From positions 14,971 through 78,970 of the forward strand of contig JACGYV010000006.1 of assembly GCA_014116815.1 (NCBI GenBank): a stretch of DNA of 64,000 bases, written 5' to 3'. Both the position numbers and the translations under genes were made by a program. The stretch is from Holosporaceae bacterium 'Namur'. Lineage in GTDB: Bacteria; Pseudomonadota; Alphaproteobacteria; Rickettsiales; Midichloriaceae. Below are positions 63,426 through 64,000 of the stretch, one piece after another. The notes under the pieces are model-generated. The model searched no databases. It was given only the letters and a program-made list of their open reading frames with translations, and had not been told where the DNA came from. Position 1 is the stretch's first letter. Each line of letters opens with the position of its first letter.

Positions 63426-64000
63426 AATATATCCTAATTAAATTGAAGTTATAAAGTATTATACAGTATTTTTTATTATATTAAATTGACTTATATACTA
63501 TTTTATATAAAAAATAACTATTTATAATATAAAATAAACAAATTATATTAACTTTAATTATTAAAACATTAATTAATATAATAACATATTAACATAGGTA
63601 ATAATCAATAAAGTAAATTTATTTGTTTAAAGCCTTTGTTTGTCTTTCACTGAAACCGTACGACATAGTGTCCTAGGTAAGAAATATTTGGTACATAACG
63701 CTTTTGATAAACCTCTGTAATGCAAACTTGCAACTATATATAAAATAAAGCCTACCAAGACCAATGTAAAATTCTACAGTCATAAACATATTTTAATATG
63801 AAATAACTAATTATTTTATATGAATTATTTGCTTATAACCTTTTTATATACTGTATTAAGTGGAATATCCTACATACATGGAGCATAGTTGAACTATAAA
63901 AAATTATACTAAGTTTTCATTTATCAGCGAACGCGCTATAAATTGCTGTGGGGCGCGTGTTTCTTACTATTCTTATTATCTGATTTTTCAGTTGTAGACT
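63426..64000. other. Gene-free AT-rich stretch at the window end
   Basis: These 575 bases hold no credible coding frame on either strand and no tRNA or rRNA pattern I can recognise. From about 63610 base composition becomes less AT-rich. A 6-bp GC-rich inverted repeat (ACGCGC 63931-63936, GCGCGT 63953-63958) stands out. It could precede a gene or RNA beyond the edge. Confidence 0.5.

Overview
The window is AT-rich, densely coded bacterial DNA with short intergenic gaps and a standard genetic code. TGA is a real stop in several genes, for example at the ends of the HtrA and RND-adaptor genes. The gene content suggests an obligately host-associated alphaproteobacterium of the order Rickettsiales, perhaps of the larger-genome Midichloriaceae type. 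Supporting features are a 17-kDa rickettsial surface-antigen lipoprotein, a class I lysyl-tRNA synthetase, a short alphaproteobacterial-type prolyl-tRNA synthetase, ProP-like MFS carriers, a large ankyrin/membrane protein and many lineage-specific helical membrane or coiled-coil proteins. The family placement is inference; no rRNA or other decisive marker is present.

Layout. 1-2.4 kb (leftward): the end of an ABC-2 permease gene and a lipoprotein secretin of the type IV pilus/MSHA kind. 2.6-5.9 kb (rightward): enolase, an unknown gene abutting acpS, and another unknown gene. 6-12.9 kb: a two-subunit 3-oxoacid CoA-transferase facing an MFS carrier, then an RND adaptor/pump pair. 12.9-16.6 kb (leftward): htrA, a GT4 glycosyltransferase and a methyltransferase. 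16.7-20.6 kb: an MsbA-like ABC exporter and recG. 20.6-26.2 kb: a long leftward run with 17-kDa antigen, fabI, lysC, a 56-residue lipoprotein, ndk, an EamA carrier, a prepilin-peptidase-like protein and a VanX-like dipeptidase. 26.3-29 kb: two unrecognised proteins. 29-33 kb: nth, then a glycosyltransferase-coaE-dnaQ overlapping run, then a DHH phosphoesterase gene broken by one in-frame TGA. 33-37.2 kb: a 966-residue ankyrin membrane protein and a NagZ-like GH3 enzyme. 37.4-44.7 kb: a second GT2 enzyme, a second ProP-like carrier, class I lysS, a SixA-like phosphatase, an unknown helical protein and htpG. 44.8-47.9 kb: two paralogous membrane proteins with coiled-coil tails. 48-64 kb: tRNA-His, argS, an MFS carrier, two unknown proteins, obgE, pal, plsC, an AsmA-like protein, a pentapeptide-repeat protein interrupted in frame, mreC, lipA, tRNA-Ser, proS, tsaD and an unknown membrane protein.

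Most of the window is housekeeping: translation, envelope building and cofactor synthesis. The envelope theme is strong, with secretin, prepilin-peptidase-like protein, Pal, MreC, PlsC, the AsmA-like protein, NagZ, the VanX-like enzyme, HtrA, glycosyltransferases and efflux pump. The accessory layer is a scattered set of orphan proteins that look host-interaction related: the ankyrin protein, the paralogous coiled-coil membrane pair, an 11-residue-repeat protein with a type I secretion-like motif, and the pentapeptide protein. I found no phage, insertion sequence, CRISPR array or clearly new multi-gene system. The most interesting items are the coiled-coil paralog pair, the 11-residue-repeat protein with a palindrome in its promoter, and two genes interrupted by single in-frame stops.
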